From NCBI GenBank assembly GCA_964579505.1, contig CAZOGC010000010.1, positions 21,797 through 85,796 on the forward strand: a stretch of DNA of 64,000 nt, read 5' to 3'. A model generated the notes under the pieces. It did not search any database, was not told the origin of the DNA, and saw nothing but the letters and a program-made list of their open reading frames with translations. This DNA is from JAJYSO01 sp964579505. GTDB lineage: Bacteria > Bacteroidota > Bacteroidia > Flavobacteriales > Flavobacteriaceae. Shown one piece after another: positions 17,528 through 27,062 of the stretch (position 1 is its first letter; each line of letters begins with the position of its first letter). The translations under genes were made by a program, and so were the position numbers.

Positions 17528-18511
17528 ATGAAAAAAATAATTGCAGTTGCCATGGGCGGGTACTCTAGTGAGTATGAGATTTCTATTCAGAGTGGGGCCT
17601 TTATCTGCCAAAAACTAGACCGAAATTTGTTTGAGGTATACAAAGCCTATCTCTTAAAAGACAACTGGTATGTAGTAGACGAAAAAGGAGAAAAATACCC
17701 TTTGCAACAAGGTGATTTTTCTGTTGAAATTACCGGAAAGAAGATACAATTTGATTGTGTTTTCAATATGATTCATGGCAACCCCGGAGAAAACGGACTC
17801 TTACAGGGCTATTTACAAACCCTAAAAATACCGCAAACTTCTAGTGATTTTTACCCGGCAGCGCTAACCTTTAACAAAAGAGATTGTATTAGTGTACTGC
17901 GTAATTACGGCATCCTTACCGCTATAAATTTCCCCTTGCAAAAAGGAGATGCCATAGATGAAGACGCTATTTTAAAAAAAGTAGGGCTACCCTGTTTTGT
18001 AAAAGCCAACTGCGGCGGAAGCAGTTTCGGCATTACCAAAGTAAAGGAAAAAAGTCAATTACGAGCCGCTATTCACCATGCCTTTGCCGAAGATGACGAA
18101 GTTATTATTGAATCTTTTCTAAAAGGCACTGAGGTAGATGTTGGAGTTATCTCTTATCAAGGAAAAATACAAGCGTTACCGGTAACTGAAATTGTTTCTG
18201 AAAACGAGTTTTTTGATTACAACGCTAAATATTTAGGGCAATCACAAGAAATTACTCCCGCACACATCTCTGCCGAAAAAACACAAGCCGTACAAGAAGC
18301 CACCAAACGTATTTTTAAATTGTTAAATTTAAAAGGCTTTGCCCGTGCTGAATTTATTTTTCACAACGATCAACCACATTTTATAGAAATTAATACAATC
18401 CCCGGGATGAGCGCCGCCAGTATTGTACCACAACAATTAAAAGCAGCCGGTATTTCTTATACCGCCTTCTTTACGGACATAATTGAAGCAGCTATTACAC
18501 AAAATGCTTAA
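17528..18511 (+). CDS. ddl: D-alanine--D-alanine ligase
   Basis: A 327-residue ATP-grasp enzyme that joins two D-alanines for the peptidoglycan stem peptide. Marks in order: AVAMGGYSSEYEIS at the N-terminus, VKANCGGSSFGITKV in the ATP-binding region, and the C-terminal metal site FIEINTIPGMS. Length is typical. It diverges from the PASTA gene and is followed 39 bp later by coaD, probably in the same transcript. Confidence 0.95.
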   Translation: MKKIIAVAMGGYSSEYEISIQSGAFICQKLDRNLFEVYKAYLLKDNWYVVDEKGEKYPLQQGDFSVEITGKKIQFDCVFNMIHGNPGENGLLQGYLQTLKIPQTSSDFYPAALTFNKRDCISVLRNYGILTAINFPLQKGDAIDEDAILKKVGLPCFVKANCGGSSFGITKVKEKSQLRAAIHHAFAEDDEVIIESFLKGTEVDVGVISYQGKIQALPVTEIVSENEFFDYNAKYLGQSQEITPAHISAEKTQAVQEATKRIFKLLNLKGFARAEFIFHNDQPHFIEINTIPGMSAASIVPQQLKAAGISYTAFFTDIIEAAITQNA

Positions 18512-18550
18512 TTTTTATTAACTTAACCCACCACAATCAAATTTTACCTT

Positions 18551-19012
18551 ATGAAAAGAGCAGTTTTTCCCGGTTCTTTTGATCCTATTACCCTAGGACA
18601 TTTCGATATTATTAAACGTGGATTGGGTCTCTTTGATGAGATTATTTTGGGTATTGGCGTTAATGCCGATAAAAAATATATGTTTAGTCTGGCGCAACGC
18701 AAAAAATTTTTAGAAGATACTTTTAGAAGTGAACCCAAGATAAAAATAAAGACGTATAGTGGATTAACGGTCAATTTTTGCAAACAAGAAAATGCCAATT
18801 TTATCTTACGCGGTCTGCGTAACCCGGCTGATTTTGGGTTTGAAAAAGCCATTGCCCATACCAACCGAACACTAGCCGAAATTGAAACCATCTTCTTATT
18901 AACCTCTAGCGGAAAAAGTTATATTTCTTCTTCTATTGTGCGTGATGTTATCAGGAATAAAGGCGATTATACCTCTTTGGTACCACAAGCCGTTAGAATT
19001 GCAGAAGATTAA
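18551..19012 (+). CDS. coaD: Phosphopantetheine adenylyltransferase
   Basis: A 153-residue nucleotidyltransferase that makes dephospho-CoA from 4'-phosphopantetheine and ATP. The T/HxGH motif appears as TLGH in FPGSFDPITLGH, and the C-terminal ISSSIVRDV is the second ATP-binding signature. Length matches E. coli CoaD. Downstream of ddl with a 39-bp gap. Confidence 0.95.
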   Translation: MKRAVFPGSFDPITLGHFDIIKRGLGLFDEIILGIGVNADKKYMFSLAQRKKFLEDTFRSEPKIKIKTYSGLTVNFCKQENANFILRGLRNPADFGFEKAIAHTNRTLAEIETIFLLTSSGKSYISSSIVRDVIRNKGDYTSLVPQAVRIAED

Positions 19013-19045
19013 CAGCAAAAAACACGCAAAGCCTCGTATTTTATG

Positions 19046-19053
19046 TAATTTTG
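19046..19053 (+). promoter_or_regulatory. -7 box of the small membrane protein gene
   Basis: TAATTTTG matches TAnnTTTG, 22 bp before the ATG at 19076. It supports the reality of that small gene. Confidence 0.4.
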
Positions 19054-19075
19054 CCACCTGAAAAACGAGAAGAAG

Positions 19076-19354
19076 ATGAAAATTGGCAAAAGTTGGGTAA
19101 CACATATACTCATCAGAATTGTTTTTATTCTTTTATTTACAACCATTATTTATTTTGTTTTTGGCGGAAAAGATGCTCCCAAAACTAGCGCCGGACTACC
19201 AGTAACTTCTATGATTGTCATTCCCATCTTTTTAGTAGTTCTCTTTGGAGAGGCTTTCAATCTCTTCAGAAAAAGACAAATGGACAAAGTTTTTTGTAAC
19301 CTCGTCCTTGTTTTATTGGTTGTTTTTTCAGCATTCTTTGTTATTACCGGATAA
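19076..19354 (+). CDS. Small three-helix membrane protein, unknown function
   Basis: A 92-residue hydrophobic protein. Predicted helices are ILIRIVFILLFTTIIYFVF, TSMIVIPIFLVVLFGEAF and VFCNLVLVLLVVFSAFFVI, separated by a short polar loop (GGKDAPKTSAG) and a basic loop (RKRQMDK), which suggests the latter faces the cytoplasm. I do not recognise a family. A promoter box 22 bp upstream and the purine-rich GAAGAAG before the ATG support translation. It lies between coaD and an aminotransferase, both plus-strand. Confidence 0.6.
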   Translation: MKIGKSWVTHILIRIVFILLFTTIIYFVFGGKDAPKTSAGLPVTSMIVIPIFLVVLFGEAFNLFRKRQMDKVFCNLVLVLLVVFSAFFVITG

Positions 19355-19430
19355 AACCCCTTAAAATTTAGACTATAAAAGTGCTTTTAAAACCGGATAT
19401 TTATTCGGAAATTCGCCCTAAAATTTAGGT

Positions 19431-20663
19431 ATGCTTTCAATTTCTAAAAAAGGGCAGCAAATGCCGGCTTCCCCTATTCGAAAACTCAATCCTTTTGCGG
19501 ACAAGGCACGTCGGCAAGGAAAACAAATATATCACTTAAACATTGGTCAGCCCGATATAGAAACTCCTGAAGTAGCTTTAGAAGCGGTTAGACATAACCA
19601 CTTAAAAATTTTGTCGTACAGCCCTTCTGCCGGATTTGAAAGCTATCGCGAAAAATTAGCTGCATTTTATAGAGAACGTTCAGAAATTCCGGTACAAACA
19701 GAAGATATTCTGATTACCACCGGTGGATCTGAAGCTTTACTGTTTACCATGGCTGCCATTTGTGATAAAGATGATGAGGTTATTATTCCGGAGCCTTTTT
19801 ATGCAAACTACAATGGTTTTTCACATTTTGTAGATGCCACTATAAAACCTATAAAAGCAACGATTAATAATAATTTTGCACTTCCGCCAATTGCAGAATT
19901 CGAAAAATTGATTTCCGCTAAAACCAAAGCTATTCTTATTTGCAATCCCGGAAACCCTACCGGCTATCTTTATACGAAAGAAGAAATTAAACAGCTGGCC
20001 AAATTGGTAAAAAAACACGACCTATATTTAATTGCAGATGAAGTGTACCGGGAGTTTACGTATGACGGAGCTACCCATTACTCTATTTTAAAAGAAAAAG
20101 GAATAGAACAAAATGCTATTATGATAGATTCTGTGTCAAAACGTTTTAGCATGTGTGGAGCGCGCATTGGTTGCATTGTAACAAAAAATCAAGATATATT
20201 GGCTACCGCGATGAAGTTTGCCCAAGCGCGTTTAAGTCCACCGAGCTTTGAACAAATTGCCAGTGAAGCGGCGTTGAGTACACCTCAGTCTTATTTTGAT
20301 GCCGTAAAAGAAGAATATGTGTCCCGGCGAAATGCCTTAATAAAAGCACTAAAAGAAATTTCGGGGGTAACGGTGGCAGAACCTCGCGGCGCTTTTTATT
20401 GTATAGCCGAACTACCGATAGACGATGCAGAAGATTTTGCCAAATGGCTGTTAGAACACTTTCAAGTAAATCGCGAAACGGTAATGGTAGCACCGGCAGC
20501 CGGCTTCTACTCTACCCCTAACACCGGAAAAAGCCAGGTGCGTATTGCTTACGTATTGAAAAAAGAAAAATTGTTAAAAGCCGTTCATATCTTAAAAGAA
20601 GGATTAAACGTATATCAAAAAGCTCATGGAATTAAAGCTGAATCAATCGCTGAAAGCCTATAA
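19431..20663 (+). CDS. Class I/II PLP-dependent aminotransferase (aspartate aminotransferase-like)
   Basis: A 410-residue fold-type I aminotransferase. The PLP lysine is in DSVSKRFSMCGARIG; CNPGNPTGYLYT and a C-terminal QVRIAYV segment with the substrate arginine are also family marks. The closest generic match is the AspC/AspB subgroup, but the amino acid substrate cannot be fixed. Its last 38 bases overlap the start of murB in another frame, which suggests translational coupling. Confidence 0.85.
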   Translation: MLSISKKGQQMPASPIRKLNPFADKARRQGKQIYHLNIGQPDIETPEVALEAVRHNHLKILSYSPSAGFESYREKLAAFYRERSEIPVQTEDILITTGGSEALLFTMAAICDKDDEVIIPEPFYANYNGFSHFVDATIKPIKATINNNFALPPIAEFEKLISAKTKAILICNPGNPTGYLYTKEEIKQLAKLVKKHDLYLIADEVYREFTYDGATHYSILKEKGIEQNAIMIDSVSKRFSMCGARIGCIVTKNQDILATAMKFAQARLSPPSFEQIASEAALSTPQSYFDAVKEEYVSRRNALIKALKEISGVTVAEPRGAFYCIAELPIDDAEDFAKWLLEHFQVNRETVMVAPAAGFYSTPNTGKSQVRIAYVLKKEKLLKAVHILKEGLNVYQKAHGIKAESIAESL

Positions 20664-21642
20664 TACCTTCGGATTTGACGTTCGAGCCAAACAATATTTT
20701 TTGATTAATACCAAAGAAGAGCTCGTTAAAGTTTTAAAGAAGTGTTATGCCGATGAGCTCTTTATCTTGGGGGGTGGAAGTAATATTTTATTGGCACAAA
20801 ACATAGCTAAAACCGTACTTCACATCAATCTAAAAGGAATACGGGTACGCAATGAAAACAAAAACAGCGTTCTTGTTGAAGCTAAGGCCGGAGAAAACTG
20901 GCATCAGTTTGTACGGTATTGTATTGAACACAATTATGGCGGGTTAGAAAATTTATCGTTTATTCCCGGCAATGTGGGCACCACTCCTATACAAAATATT
21001 GGCGCTTACGGAATTGAGATGCAAGATACCTTTGTAGAGTGCGAAGCCATTAATCGGCAAACGCTAGAGTGTCGCACTTTTACCAAAGAAGAATGTCATT
21101 TTGGGTACAGAGATTCGGTTTTTAAAAATCGGTACAAAAACCAATATGTCATTACCAGCGTTACCTTTAAATTATCCAAAAAAAACCATCAGCTACATAC
21201 TGATTACGGCAGTATTCAAGAAGAATTGACCGCCATGAAGATTGAATACCCAACTATTGCCGACGTGTCTGATGCGGTAATTCATATTCGTCAAAAAAAA
21301 TTACCGGATCCCCGAAAACTTGGTAACAGTGGAAGCTTTTTTAAAAATCCGATTATAGATAAAGAAAAGTTTGAAACGGTACAAAAACAACACCCTTCTA
21401 TTCGATTTTATAAGGTAAACGAAAATCAATACAAGATTCCGGCCGGGTGGCTTATTGATCAAGCCGGACTAAAAGGTTATCGCGAAGGTGATGCCGGCGT
21501 ACACGAACATCAGGCGTTGGTTTTAGTAAATTATGGCAAAGCTACCGGGCAAGATATATTGCACCTGGCTCATAAAATTCAGAAAAAGATAAAAGAAATC
21601 TATAACCTCTCTTTAGAAATGGAGGTAAATGTTATTCAGTAA
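20626..21642 (+). CDS. murB: UDP-N-acetylenolpyruvoylglucosamine reductase
   Basis: A 338-residue flavoenzyme that reduces UDP-GlcNAc-enolpyruvate to UDP-MurNAc. FAD-binding FILGGGSNIL lies near the N-terminus; the catalytic trio seen in E. coli is present as the arginine in GYRDSVFKN, the serine in GNSGSFFKNP and the glutamate in LEMEVNVI. It is the long type I form. The start MELKLNQSLKAYNTFGFDV fits the family and overlaps the preceding aminotransferase by 38 bp. Confidence 0.95.
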   Translation: MELKLNQSLKAYNTFGFDVRAKQYFLINTKEELVKVLKKCYADELFILGGGSNILLAQNIAKTVLHINLKGIRVRNENKNSVLVEAKAGENWHQFVRYCIEHNYGGLENLSFIPGNVGTTPIQNIGAYGIEMQDTFVECEAINRQTLECRTFTKEECHFGYRDSVFKNRYKNQYVITSVTFKLSKKNHQLHTDYGSIQEELTAMKIEYPTIADVSDAVIHIRQKKLPDPRKLGNSGSFFKNPIIDKEKFETVQKQHPSIRFYKVNENQYKIPAGWLIDQAGLKGYREGDAGVHEHQALVLVNYGKATGQDILHLAHKIQKKIKEIYNLSLEMEVNVIQ

Positions 21643-21679
21643 ACAGTTGTCAATACGTTTAAAGCAGCGTTTTTATTTC

Positions 21680-22687
21680 TCATAGTTCATCCGGGCCATA
21701 AACCAAGTTGATAAAATCTTGCTTTTCTATTTGCCCAAAATAGGTGTATAAATCAAATTTTTCTAAAGCTTGGGTAATGTCTTTTTTGTCATAGCGCACT
21801 CCATGTAAAGCCTCTTCAATATCTTGCACCGGGTCTTTTCCAAAAAAGTCGCCATAAATTTTCACGTAATCTATCAACCCTCCTTTTTTTACTTTTATGC
21901 GCAAGTCTATGATTCCGGAAGGAAAACGCTTGGTACGTTGCAAATCAAACTTAGGTGATTTACCGTAATTCCAATCCCAATTAGCATATTTTTCTGCTTG
22001 TAGTTTACGAATACCCTCCCAATCTTTTTCTGTTAATTTATAAGTTGTCAAATCGGGGTTTTCAGCACGTATTCCGTCTAAAATTTTATCGCGAAGCTCT
22101 TTTGTTGAAATGGGTTTGTCCATAAACTCGGCAATATTTGCTACACGAGCTCTAGCCGATTTATGCCCCTTCGATTTTATCTTCGTCATTTTAACTGTTA
22201 GCGCCTTGGTTACTTCATTTAAATCACTATTAAGCAGTAAAGTACCATGATTAAACATGCGTTTTACCGAAGAAAATTGGGCATTTCCTGATATTTTTTT
22301 ATCGTGTACCACAATATCATTTCTACCCTTCATCTCGGCTGGCACTCCTATTTCATTTAATATTTTTACGATGGGTTGTGTAAACTGCTTAAAATTATTC
22401 AATTTGGTGCGGTCATAATCGGTCATAAAACTGTAATTCAGGTTTCCCAAATCGTGGTAAACCGCCCCACCACCTGAAATACGACGCACTACATGAATGT
22501 GGTTGGCTTCTACATATTCTTGGTCGATTTCTTCTAGTGTATTTTGATTTCTTCCTATAATGATAGAGGGTTCGTTGATATAAAACAACACACAGTCGTT
22601 ACCTTCCGGAAAATTACGGATGCAGTATTCTTCTATGGCCAAATTTGTTTTCGGGTCTGTAATACCTTCGTTATCTATGTAGAGCAT
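21680..22687 (-). CDS. lplA: Lipoate--protein ligase
   Basis: A 335-residue ligase that activates free lipoate with ATP and attaches it to lipoyl domains of 2-oxoacid dehydrogenases and GcvH. Marks: RRISGGGAVYHDLGNLNYSF (lipoyl-AMP site) and DKKISGNAQF with the key lysine. A C-terminal accessory domain follows from about residue 250. Single gene with its own promoter box at 22704-22711. Confidence 0.92.
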   Translation of the reverse strand: MLYIDNEGITDPKTNLAIEEYCIRNFPEGNDCVLFYINEPSIIIGRNQNTLEEIDQEYVEANHIHVVRRISGGGAVYHDLGNLNYSFMTDYDRTKLNNFKQFTQPIVKILNEIGVPAEMKGRNDIVVHDKKISGNAQFSSVKRMFNHGTLLLNSDLNEVTKALTVKMTKIKSKGHKSARARVANIAEFMDKPISTKELRDKILDGIRAENPDLTTYKLTEKDWEGIRKLQAEKYANWDWNYGKSPKFDLQRTKRFPSGIIDLRIKVKKGGLIDYVKIYGDFFGKDPVQDIEEALHGVRYDKKDITQALEKFDLYTYFGQIEKQDFINLVYGPDEL

Positions 22688-22703
22688 ACGTGAATATTTA
22701 TTT

Positions 22704-22711
22704 CAAAAATA
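22704..22711 (-). promoter_or_regulatory. -7 box of lplA
   Basis: Minus-strand TATTTTTG, 16 bp before the start codon at 22687. Confidence 0.5.
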
Positions 22712-22772
22712 ATCAATATTTAAAAATTAATCTAACTGAAAATAAGATTATTCATCGATGATTGCTTGCTTT

Positions 22773-24830
22773 TTATTCGGGGTATTCTACCCGCAAATGG
22801 TAGATGTTGTTGAGCTTGCGCTTCAGAATTTTTTTAACCGTTTGTATTTCTTTAAAGGTAATACTGGCATTTAAAAATTGTCCTTCCTCGATTTGTTTGT
22901 CTATAATTTTCTCCACAAACTCGTCAATTTTTTTAGCGGTAGGTAATTTTAAACTTTTACTAGCCGCTTCTACACTGTCACTCATCATCAAAATAGCCGT
23001 CTCTTTGCTAAAAGGCATAGGACCCGGATATTTATAATCTTTAATATTTACCTCCTCTCCTGTAAGTTTAGCCTCTTCTTGAGCCTTTTTGTAAAAATAA
23101 TAAACCGTAGTGGTACCGTGGTGTGTACGTATAAAATCAATGATACGATCGGGCAAGTTGTTGTTCTTGGCCATTTCTATACCCAATATCACATGATTAA
23201 TAATGATTTCTGCACTTTCTTGCGGTTTCATATCATCGTGCGGGTTTACTGAAGTGACCTGATTTTCAGTAAAAAAAGTGGGGTTAATCATTTTTCCTAT
23301 ATCGTGGTGTAGTGCTCCTACCCTAACCAACATGGCATTTGCGCCAATTTCGTTAGCCGCTGCTTCTGCCAAATTGGCTACGTTAAGGCTGTGATGAAAA
23401 GTACCCGGCGCTTTGTTAGACAGTTCTTTTAATAATTTTGAATTGGTATTAGACAATTCTAAAAGTGACATATCTGAAATCAACCCAAACATTTTTTCGT
23501 AGGCATAAATTAGCGGAAGCACAAACAGGGTTACAATACCATTAATAATAAACATCAAAACGGTTAAACTTTGAATGCCATTAAAACTTCCTTCTTGAAC
23601 CACCGTAAAGGCAAAATAGGCTACCACATACACCAACGTAATCTTTCCTACCGAAATAAACAGGTTGGCTCTTTTATACATCTCAGAAAAACTGATAATA
23701 GTTACGATACCGGCTACAATCTGCAAAAACATAAACTCATAGCTATTCGGAACAATAAACCCGAGTATCAATACCGTAATAATGTGTACAAACAACCCCA
23801 ACCGCGTATCAAAAAACGCTTTTAAAGTAATGGGTAAAATGCAGATAGGTACCGCATAAATGTAGTTAGAATTCACCTTCATTACGCCCACCATTAAAGC
23901 TACTACCAAGATGATATTAAAGAAAATGAACGTTATTTTTTTGTTGTTTTCATAAATCTCAGTACAATATTTCTTCACAAACAAAAACAACATAAACAAC
24001 GCCAATGCCACTAACAGTGCATACCCCACAATAATGATATAATAACTGGTGGCACTCCACACATTAGATTGGTATTCTTGTTTAAGCGAGTTGAGGATTT
24101 CTAGTTTAGAGTTATCAACCACCTCTCCTTTGCTAATAATGCGACTTCCTTGCGACACAAACCCTTTGGTATAAGAGAGTTTTGCCAATTTAGATTGAAG
24201 GTCTTTTTTAGTTAAGTCTTCATTTAAAGAGACATTGGGCTGCACCACATCAAAAAATAATTGACGTAGTTGGGCTTCGTAATTTTGCAACCCTGCTTTT
24301 TTGGCTTGTGTGGCAACATAGATGCCCAGTGTGTTATATTTAAAGAAGTTTCTATATACAAATTGTTCGGCTTCATTTCCTTTTTTTAGATAAACAATCT
24401 GATTTTCATTAAAATACGAATGTGGTTGAATAACCCCATCGGCATAAATAGCTGTCAACGTCTTTTTTGAAAATTTAATCAACTTTAACCCGGAAACCCG
24501 CATAATACTGTCGCCAAATACACGACTCAATTCTCGGCTAAGCTGTGCTTTAGCCGTGTCAGCTATACGCGTTTCGTAATCAAAAAAAGGAGCATGATTC
24601 TCTTTAATTTGCTTTTTTTCTTGCTTAATCTCCGCATCACTTTTCTTAATAGCAAAATCAAAAGGAGCATAAAGTGTCTCGTATTGCCATGGTTTTCCTT
24701 TGGTAAACTCATATTTAAATTGGCTACCCTTCGGAAACAAATACACAATAATGCCCGCCACAATAATAAACAAGAAGACCTTATAGATTGTGTCTTGATA
24801 TTTGTAAATCTTATCAATAAATTTGCTCAT
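22773..24830 (-). CDS. 7TM-HD family membrane phosphohydrolase (PgpH-like)
   Basis: A 685-residue membrane protein. One N-terminal helix (about 13-33) is followed by an extracytoplasmic 7TMR-HDED domain to about 265, a seven-helix bundle to about 445 and a cytoplasmic HD domain with FHHSLNVANLAEAAA and LHHDIGKM. Related proteins such as Listeria PgpH degrade cyclic di-AMP, and an analogous signalling role is likely but not shown. Metal ligands of the HD domain appear intact (H, HD, and a later HGT). Promoter box at 24848-24855. Confidence 0.88.
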   Translation of the reverse strand: MSKFIDKIYKYQDTIYKVFLFIIVAGIIVYLFPKGSQFKYEFTKGKPWQYETLYAPFDFAIKKSDAEIKQEKKQIKENHAPFFDYETRIADTAKAQLSRELSRVFGDSIMRVSGLKLIKFSKKTLTAIYADGVIQPHSYFNENQIVYLKKGNEAEQFVYRNFFKYNTLGIYVATQAKKAGLQNYEAQLRQLFFDVVQPNVSLNEDLTKKDLQSKLAKLSYTKGFVSQGSRIISKGEVVDNSKLEILNSLKQEYQSNVWSATSYYIIIVGYALLVALALFMLFLFVKKYCTEIYENNKKITFIFFNIILVVALMVGVMKVNSNYIYAVPICILPITLKAFFDTRLGLFVHIITVLILGFIVPNSYEFMFLQIVAGIVTIISFSEMYKRANLFISVGKITLVYVVAYFAFTVVQEGSFNGIQSLTVLMFIINGIVTLFVLPLIYAYEKMFGLISDMSLLELSNTNSKLLKELSNKAPGTFHHSLNVANLAEAAANEIGANAMLVRVGALHHDIGKMINPTFFTENQVTSVNPHDDMKPQESAEIIINHVILGIEMAKNNNLPDRIIDFIRTHHGTTTVYYFYKKAQEEAKLTGEEVNIKDYKYPGPMPFSKETAILMMSDSVEAASKSLKLPTAKKIDEFVEKIIDKQIEEGQFLNASITFKEIQTVKKILKRKLNNIYHLRVEYPE

Positions 24831-24847
24831 GTCATTTTCTTGACCAC

Positions 24848-24855
24848 CAAAAATA
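24848..24855 (-). promoter_or_regulatory. -7 box of the 7TM-HD gene
   Basis: Minus-strand TATTTTTG, 17 bp before the start codon at 24830, with a TTTG at 24878-24881 as a possible -33 element (22-bp spacer). Confidence 0.5.
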
Positions 24856-24941
24856 CTAAAAAATAAGTGTCAATTCACAAACTTATTCAGAGTCCCCAAT
24901 TATTTCATTAAATTCGCAAAACATTTAAAATAACGATTATT

Positions 24942-26123
24942 ATGAGCAAAGAAGTTGTGATTGTAAGTGCTGCACGTACGCCAATAGGTAGTTTTATGGG
25001 CAGTCTTTCAACTATACCAGCTACTAAATTGGGCAGTATAGCCATTAAAGGAGCACTTGATAAAATAAATTTAAAACCCGAAATGGTTCAAGAAGTACTA
25101 ATGGGAAATGTGGTGCAGGCCGGTGAAGGTCAAGCCCCCGCCCGCCAGGCTGCTCTAGGAGCCGGAATTCCTAATTATATTCCTTGTACCACTGTAAATA
25201 AAGTATGTGCCAGCGGTATGAAAGCTATGAGTTTAGCCGCCCAAGCTATTGCTTTGGGCAACAATGATATTATGGTTGCCGGAGGAATGGAAAGCATGAG
25301 TCAAATTCCCCATTATCTACACGCCCGAAAAGGTACGAAGCTAGGCGATGGAAAATTACAAGACGGTATGCTTAGAGATGGATTGGTAGATGCATACGAC
25401 CATAACCATATGGGTACTTGCGCCGATTTGTGCGCCGGAGAATACCATTTTTCGCGTGAGGAAGTAGACGCTTTTGCCATTCAATCGTATGAACGCTCTA
25501 AAAAAGCTTGGGAAGCCGGAAAATTTAAAGACGAAGTAGTACCGGTTTCTGTTCCACAAAGAAAAGGAGATCCTATTGTTGTTGATGAAGACGAAGAATA
25601 CAAACGCATCAAGTTAGAAAAAGTAGCCAAACTACGTCCGGTATTTACCGCAGAGGGCACTACTACCGCTGCCAATGCCTCTACCATTAATGACGGAGCG
25701 GCCGCGGTTGTGCTTATGAGTCGAGAAAAAGCAGAAGAGCTAGGGTTAAAACCTTTGGCTACCATAAAAAGTTATGCAGATGCTGCGCAAGAACCTAAGT
25801 GGTTTACCACCACTCCGGCTAAAGCTGTAGAAAAAGCCTTAAAAAGAGCCAATCTAACCAAAGATGAAGTGGATTTCTTTGAACTAAATGAAGCCTTTTC
25901 TATTGTAGGATTAGCCAATATTAAGCTATTAGATATAGACGGGGAAAAAGTAAACGTAAACGGCGGAGCTGTTTCTTTGGGACATCCATTGGGTTGCTCC
26001 GGAGCGCGTATTATTATTACCTTACTGAATGTACTAAAACAAAATAACGCTAAGATTGGTGCGGCCGGAATCTGCAATGGTGGCGGTGGTGCCTCTGCCA
26101 TGGTTATCGAAAATATAAATTAA
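24942..26123 (+). CDS. Acetyl-CoA C-acetyltransferase (thiolase)
   Basis: A 393-residue thiolase. Catalytic residues are C89 (KVCASGMKA), H348 (GHPLGCSGAR) and C378 (CNGGGGASA), the same numbers as in the Zoogloea biosynthetic thiolase, which supports the acetoacetyl-CoA type. It can condense two acetyl-CoA or cleave acetoacetyl-CoA. It stands alone, so a place in phenylacetate, branched-chain or ketone metabolism cannot be chosen from context. Confidence 0.9.
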   Translation: MSKEVVIVSAARTPIGSFMGSLSTIPATKLGSIAIKGALDKINLKPEMVQEVLMGNVVQAGEGQAPARQAALGAGIPNYIPCTTVNKVCASGMKAMSLAAQAIALGNNDIMVAGGMESMSQIPHYLHARKGTKLGDGKLQDGMLRDGLVDAYDHNHMGTCADLCAGEYHFSREEVDAFAIQSYERSKKAWEAGKFKDEVVPVSVPQRKGDPIVVDEDEEYKRIKLEKVAKLRPVFTAEGTTTAANASTINDGAAAVVLMSREKAEELGLKPLATIKSYADAAQEPKWFTTTPAKAVEKALKRANLTKDEVDFFELNEAFSIVGLANIKLLDIDGEKVNVNGGAVSLGHPLGCSGARIIITLLNVLKQNNAKIGAAGICNGGGGASAMVIENIN

Positions 26124-26217
26124 ACTAATACTTTAAATAAATACAAATAATAATACTTATAATCAGATATTTGATATATTATTTTGTATAATTTATTTAC
26201 TTTTTTAATACAACCGA

Positions 26218-26967
26218 ATGCAATACGGAATTTGCGACCTCAATTGTGTGGCTGTACGCCAAACAAACAGTGATACTAGTGAAATGGTAACTCAACTTCT
26301 TTTTGGAGATTCTTTTCAAGTCTTAGAAAAACAAAAAAAGTGGAGCCGAATCCGCATTGCATTCGATTTTTATGAAGGTTGGGTAGATAACAAACAATAC
26401 ACCCTTGTTTCTGAAGAAACGTATAACACCTACAAAAATACGCCAGATAAATACTTGACTGATATTGTCGGGTTTGCTGTTAACAAAAGTCAGTTGCTCA
26501 CCTTTTTAAGTATAGGCGCTAACTTAAAAGCGGCCCCTTTATTAGCGCTAACGTGTGACGGCGAAGTTACCACCCAAAAACTGACAAAGACAGCCCTCGT
26601 TTCGCTTGCCGCTACCTATTTAAACACTCCCTATCTCTGGGGCGGAAAAACACCGCTCGGTATAGATTGCAGCGGGTTTACACAAATGGTATACAAAATT
26701 GGAGGGTATCAACTGTTACGCGATGCAGCGCAACAAGCACAACAGGGAGACCCCCTGAGTTTTATAGAAGAGAGTGAACCGGGCGATTTAGCTTTCTTTG
26801 ATAATGCCGAAGGAAAAATTATTCACGTAGGAATTATTTTAGAAAATAACTACATTATCCACGCTCACGGTAAAGTGCGTATAGACCGATTAGATCATAC
26901 CGGTATTTTTAACGTAGATACACACACCTACTCTCACCACCTTAGAATTATTAAAAAGATATTTTAG
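26218..26967 (+). CDS. NlpC/P60 (C40) peptidase with N-terminal SH3-like region
   Basis: A 249-residue putative cell-wall endopeptidase. Residues 1-60 form a bacterial SH3-like module (VRQTNSDTSEMVTQLLFGD, KWSRIRIAFDFYEGWV). The NlpC/P60 domain spans about 125-245, with nucleophile C151 in GIDCSGF, H203 in IHVGII and H215 or H217 as the third residue. Such enzymes cut between D-glutamate and diaminopimelate in stem peptides. No signal peptide is visible, so it may act on recycled muropeptides in the cytoplasm or leave by another route. Confidence 0.88.
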   Translation: MQYGICDLNCVAVRQTNSDTSEMVTQLLFGDSFQVLEKQKKWSRIRIAFDFYEGWVDNKQYTLVSEETYNTYKNTPDKYLTDIVGFAVNKSQLLTFLSIGANLKAAPLLALTCDGEVTTQKLTKTALVSLAATYLNTPYLWGGKTPLGIDCSGFTQMVYKIGGYQLLRDAAQQAQQGDPLSFIEESEPGDLAFFDNAEGKIIHVGIILENNYIIHAHGKVRIDRLDHTGIFNVDTHTYSHHLRIIKKIF

Positions 26968-27062
26968 TTCACTCTAATATATACATACGCGCCACTTGTT
27001 GTTTGCATATCCTGTGAATCCTAGGTAAAAGTGCAATTTTGAAAGCAATTCACAACGGGTAG

